A DNA stretch of 35,075 nt from the NCBI RefSeq assembly GCF_000003605.2, contig NW_003155237.1, positions 1,330,437-1,365,511 of the forward strand. Direction: 5' to 3'. Below are positions 32,113 through 35,075 of the stretch, piece after piece. This stretch comes from Saccoglossus kowalevskii (lineage: Eukaryota > Hemichordata > Enteropneusta > Harrimaniidae). The notes beneath the pieces were generated by a model. The model did no database searches. It had not been told where the DNA came from and saw only the letters and a program-made list of their open reading frames with translations. Every line of letters starts with the position of its first letter. The stretch's first letter is position 1. Both the position numbers and the translations under genes were made by a program.

Positions 32113-34377
32113 GTTAGGCTCAAAACTGCAGAAAGAAATACAGAAAGAGGTCTTAGCATCTGCTCAATTGCTTCATGCCTATCAGTCTTCATGTACAGAA
32201 ATACTTTGTGCCAACTATTGTATAACCTCTTCTGGAATCACGTTGTATCATCTTAATATTTATCTTAATAATCATCACAGGAAGAACATTGTACAAGACC
32301 TGAGAAAGAACAAGAACAACATACTTTGTTACATATATGTATATACTTAATATTTTATGAGAATATACACAAAGGCAGAATAATGATGGTATCAACCAAC
32401 GTAAGCAGAGGTCGATGCGACAAGTACTTCCCGAGGGCATACTTTGCGTTATTTTCGTGGTAATTTTTTCCTGTGTGTAGTAATAATTATAGGCCGATAT
32501 GACAACGAAAGACATTTTCCGTTGTGCGAACATGTGTGTTATATTTCTCCTGCGTCCAACAATGAAAGTGTGTTCAATGTGACATCCATAACCATATCAG
32601 AGAATAGGCGAAATCAACAGTCAGTCACATGTGAACAGACAACTCAGGATGGAAGGACGGATATATGATATGTAGGTCTTACCTTATTATAAGATAATAA
32701 ATGTATGGTTTCGAAATTAGTTCTGAAGATATAGATCGTCAAACACTCACTCCACAGACGAGTATGTTATCTTGTGGGCATAACTCAAAATCAGAGGCAC
32801 ACAAAAACTTCTATGGAACGTCTCATTTTTTAGCTTATTCTGTTGTGAATATATGGTGTAACATCTGCTAACCATGGTAAATGAACCAAAATAACATCAG
32901 TTTCAATTTGATGTTGTTTAACCGAGTTTCTCTTGTTTTCATTAGAATACGTGAGTATATTTAATGAACTTATCAGAGTGTAACTGCGTGATTCACAACA
33001 GAAAAAGAACTGATTAACATGAAAATACTATACACACTTCAGCTATGGAGAAGCTGACACATGTAATCTTTCTTTGGAAGCTTTGGAGGGATGCAGTTAC
33101 CGATTGAATAGCTGCACAATGATGGACACTAAAAACTAGGTAAATTCCAGGGGGCACAACCATCTGATCAGATGATATTAAGACCACAACTGATGGTTCT
33201 TCCTTCTTCACAACAAGTGTGAGTTTGATCCTGTCAAGATAAAAATTTACACATTACAAAATCATTGTGAATCATATCATTCTAATATTGACTGTGAGAT
33301 GCTTATGTCATTCGGCCATTATATACTCTGTGGGGTGAAGATAGCCAAAATTATATACAGGAAAAATGAACAAATTTGTGTAAGTTGTGAACTAGATTTC
33401 TTTGAGGGTGACGTTATACTGTAAATTTGTTTTTGCCTTGTTCTATGTATTCTGATTTAGTATTTTTTTTAATTAATATAGCTATTTTTGTTAATTAATA
33501 TAATATAGTTGCAAGTTTTCTTGGATTTGTTTTCACCTCTCCCAGCGTTCCTACTGGTATTAATTTAGAATGTTGTCTATATGCTTTACTTTACTGCATT
33601 ATGCAGAGTGACATACATTATGTTCTAAAGGGCATGGCATCGTATATTAATAGCACAGCTGACAATGCAATAACAAATAAAAATATAATCCTTGTGAACG
33701 ACAAGCTGTCAATACATTGGATAATAATATTCAATAATTATTAATTAGCTAATAATCAATATATTGATTTAGAAAACAATTCAAACAGCTTAGGGAACTT
33801 TATACAATCTTACTAATTAGAGTTATGATAAATAAATCAATCAATCAAACAAACAAACAAATATTTATTCAATAATTACAGATTCAGGCAAGATGTTACC
33901 ATGTGTACTGCGTATCCCCTTTCTTTTCGGTTATACCTGCATATTTAAACTAATTTAAATACCCACTGGAAACGCCCATTCCATTAAATACTGCACAGAA
34001 CATATCAAGGACATCATCCACTAATCATCATCCAATAATGTACAGTGAAATTATATTGATAAATAATGAATTTTTAGTTAATTAAATAATTGTTTACAAC
34101 ACCATGATCAAATACATTAATGCTAAGGTGACTGACAATAAATGTAATATTATTTTCTTATGTGTTGTATACAAATCATGCAATTTTGTTAACATATAAA
34201 ATATATATATTAATCCATAATTTCTGCAGCTGACCTGACATTTTCACGTAAGGAAATCAAAAGTTAAACCCTTGAAATGTCACTAGTCATATCTCTAGTA
34301 CATGCATTTCAATGTCGGGTATCCATATTGAAAGGTACCAAGCAGACATAGCATTTTAGGATACTGTGTAAGACTTT

Positions 34378-34570
34378 TTATATATTGAATAAGTCATTTA
34401 ATATAGACGAAGTCAGATTGGAGTTTGAACACTGTCCTTTGTTGTAGTCTCCAGACTCTTGCTTTAGGAGTAGGCTTGAGATGAATCCATCTGTAATCCA
34501 GATTTCTCTCAAGGAAGGCTGGGAGGCGAGCAGTATTCTGTTCCCGCACTCTACAACATTCAGCACAAAT
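34378..34570 (-). CDS. candidate last coding exon of an unrecognised minus-strand gene
   Basis: Read on the minus strand, acceptor TATTGGACAG precedes this exon. Its first base A completes the codon begun by the upstream exon (GA|A, Glu). It then encodes 63 residues beginning FVLNVVECGNRILLASQPSL and ending SSILNDLFNI before TAA. There is a hydrophobic first half and a polar Ser/Asn-rich tail. The frame used is the only one that is in phase with 34750-34937. I do not recognise the family. Open frames of this length do occur by chance here, so the support is the phase match, the splice sites and the less AT-biased composition. Another frame of the same DNA is also open. Confidence 0.4.
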
Positions 34571-34749
34571 CTGTCCAATATAAAGGTATTTGCCAAAAAG
34601 AACATTCAAAAATAATTTCAGATCAGCCCAAGAATGGAATTTTTATTCTTGGATGCTGATGAATCAGTGGATCATGTAACGCCTGTGGTTCACCCCTCAA
34701 ACACAGCCATTGGTTTCTTGCGATCTGACACAACATTAATATCTTTTAC

Positions 34750-34937
34750 TCTCGCAATGGTTTGAGCTCTGATGGAATGGAAGTCACTGAGTCCCCGAGT
34801 TGATCACCTCTAGTTCTAGCCTTTTCATTTACTTTATTTGACATACCATCATCCATACTTCTACCAGATTCACTTATTTTCATCGAGATATCATCTGTAC
34901 CGAGTCGGTGCAGCAGGAGGCGGGTGAGATTTTGTGG
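34750..34937 (-). CDS. candidate internal exon of the same minus-strand gene
   Basis: On the minus strand this exon follows acceptor CAACGTTTTAG, with a CTAAC branch-point-like motif just before it. It runs 188 bases, encoding 62 residues that start PQNLTRLLLHRLGTDDIS and end SELKPLR, plus two bases. It stops at donor GAGA|GTAAAA. The first part is a Leu/Arg-rich amphipathic segment and the rest is polar and probably disordered. The intron to 34570 is 179 bp and in phase. The frame is closed immediately outside both splice sites, as expected for an exon. No function is proposed. Confidence 0.42.
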
Positions 34938-35030
34938 CTAAAACGTTGGGTTAGACTGAAATACGATATTAAGCTGAGTGCTTATAATATCTATTGGTGC
35001 TATTTCACATAAGATTCCTCAAAGACATAC

Positions 35031-35075
35031 CTCAAGCAGTGTCTGCAAATATGCATGACAGACCAAAACAAGTCA
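35031..35075 (-). CDS. candidate partial exon at the window edge, same gene
   Basis: On the minus strand this exon ends at a strong donor, CTTGAG|GTATGTC. The 93-bp intron that follows is phase 0 and joins the frame of 34750-34937 (..CHAYLQTLLE then PQNLTRLL..). The 5' limit is not visible. An acceptor-like TTTGCAG lies inside at 35043-35049, so the coding part could be as short as 12 bases or continue beyond the window. Confidence 0.35.

Larger units (their letters stand above)
28512..34377. other. mostly non-coding intergenic region
   Basis: No gene is firmly supported. Items of note are a 28-base exact match to unit 2 (30165-30192 against 24354-24381), a poly-A run at 30827-30841, a TGACGTCA at 31000-31007, a 12-bp stem hairpin at 32084-32112 and an 8-bp hairpin at 31837-31859. 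There are also two weak minus-strand exon candidates (31648-31782 and 33101-33230) and AATC/AAAC tetranucleotide runs near 33,837-33,860. TTTATT at 33864-33869 is AATAAA on the minus strand and could serve the minus-strand gene that ends at 34378. Confidence 0.5.

Overview
This is an AT-rich, intron-bearing animal nuclear DNA window (roughly two thirds A+T by eye) containing one 50-N assembly gap. It has intron-split genes with GT..AG boundaries, AATAAA-type poly(A) signals, microsatellites and MITE-like elements. There are no bacterial operon features. The protein encoded in the middle is an invertebrate-type two-pore-domain potassium channel (K2P/TWK). Together with the repeat types this suggests a marine invertebrate, perhaps a lophotrochozoan such as a mollusc. 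That placement is a guess.

Layout. 1-1.9 kb: non-coding with a (GA)n and a poly-G tract. 1.9-9.5 kb: three diverged tandem copies of a non-coding unit, the third interrupted by another repeat. 9.7-9.95 kb: a 20-21 bp minisatellite. 11.74-11.82 kb: a TTAA-flanked element whose interior is the N gap. 13.0-14.23 kb: a large inverted repeat with a palindromic MITE in its loop. About 16.0-20.25 kb and 21.8-25.95 kb: a tandem segmental duplication, each half carrying a first coding exon of the K2P gene. 26.22-26.96 kb: the single shared last exon, then a 3' UTR. 27.5-28.5 kb: a degenerate minisatellite and a 202-bp tandem duplication. 28.5-34.4 kb: mostly non-coding, with two doubtful minus-strand exon candidates. 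34.38-35.07 kb: a probable 3' end of a minus-strand gene, facing the K2P gene tail to tail.

The main biological point is the K2P locus. Two near-identical first exons (M1, extracellular cap and first half of P1) both end inside the glycine codon of the GYG filter with intact donors. Only one acceptor exon completes the channel (GYG, M2, M3, P2, M4). The predicted products are two 381-residue channels that differ at only three positions (H12R, K64N, L117V). The duplication therefore looks more like a change in promoter or regulation than in channel chemistry. The exons are about 97% identical while the surrounding duplicated DNA is far more diverged, which suggests exon-limited gene conversion or strong constraint.
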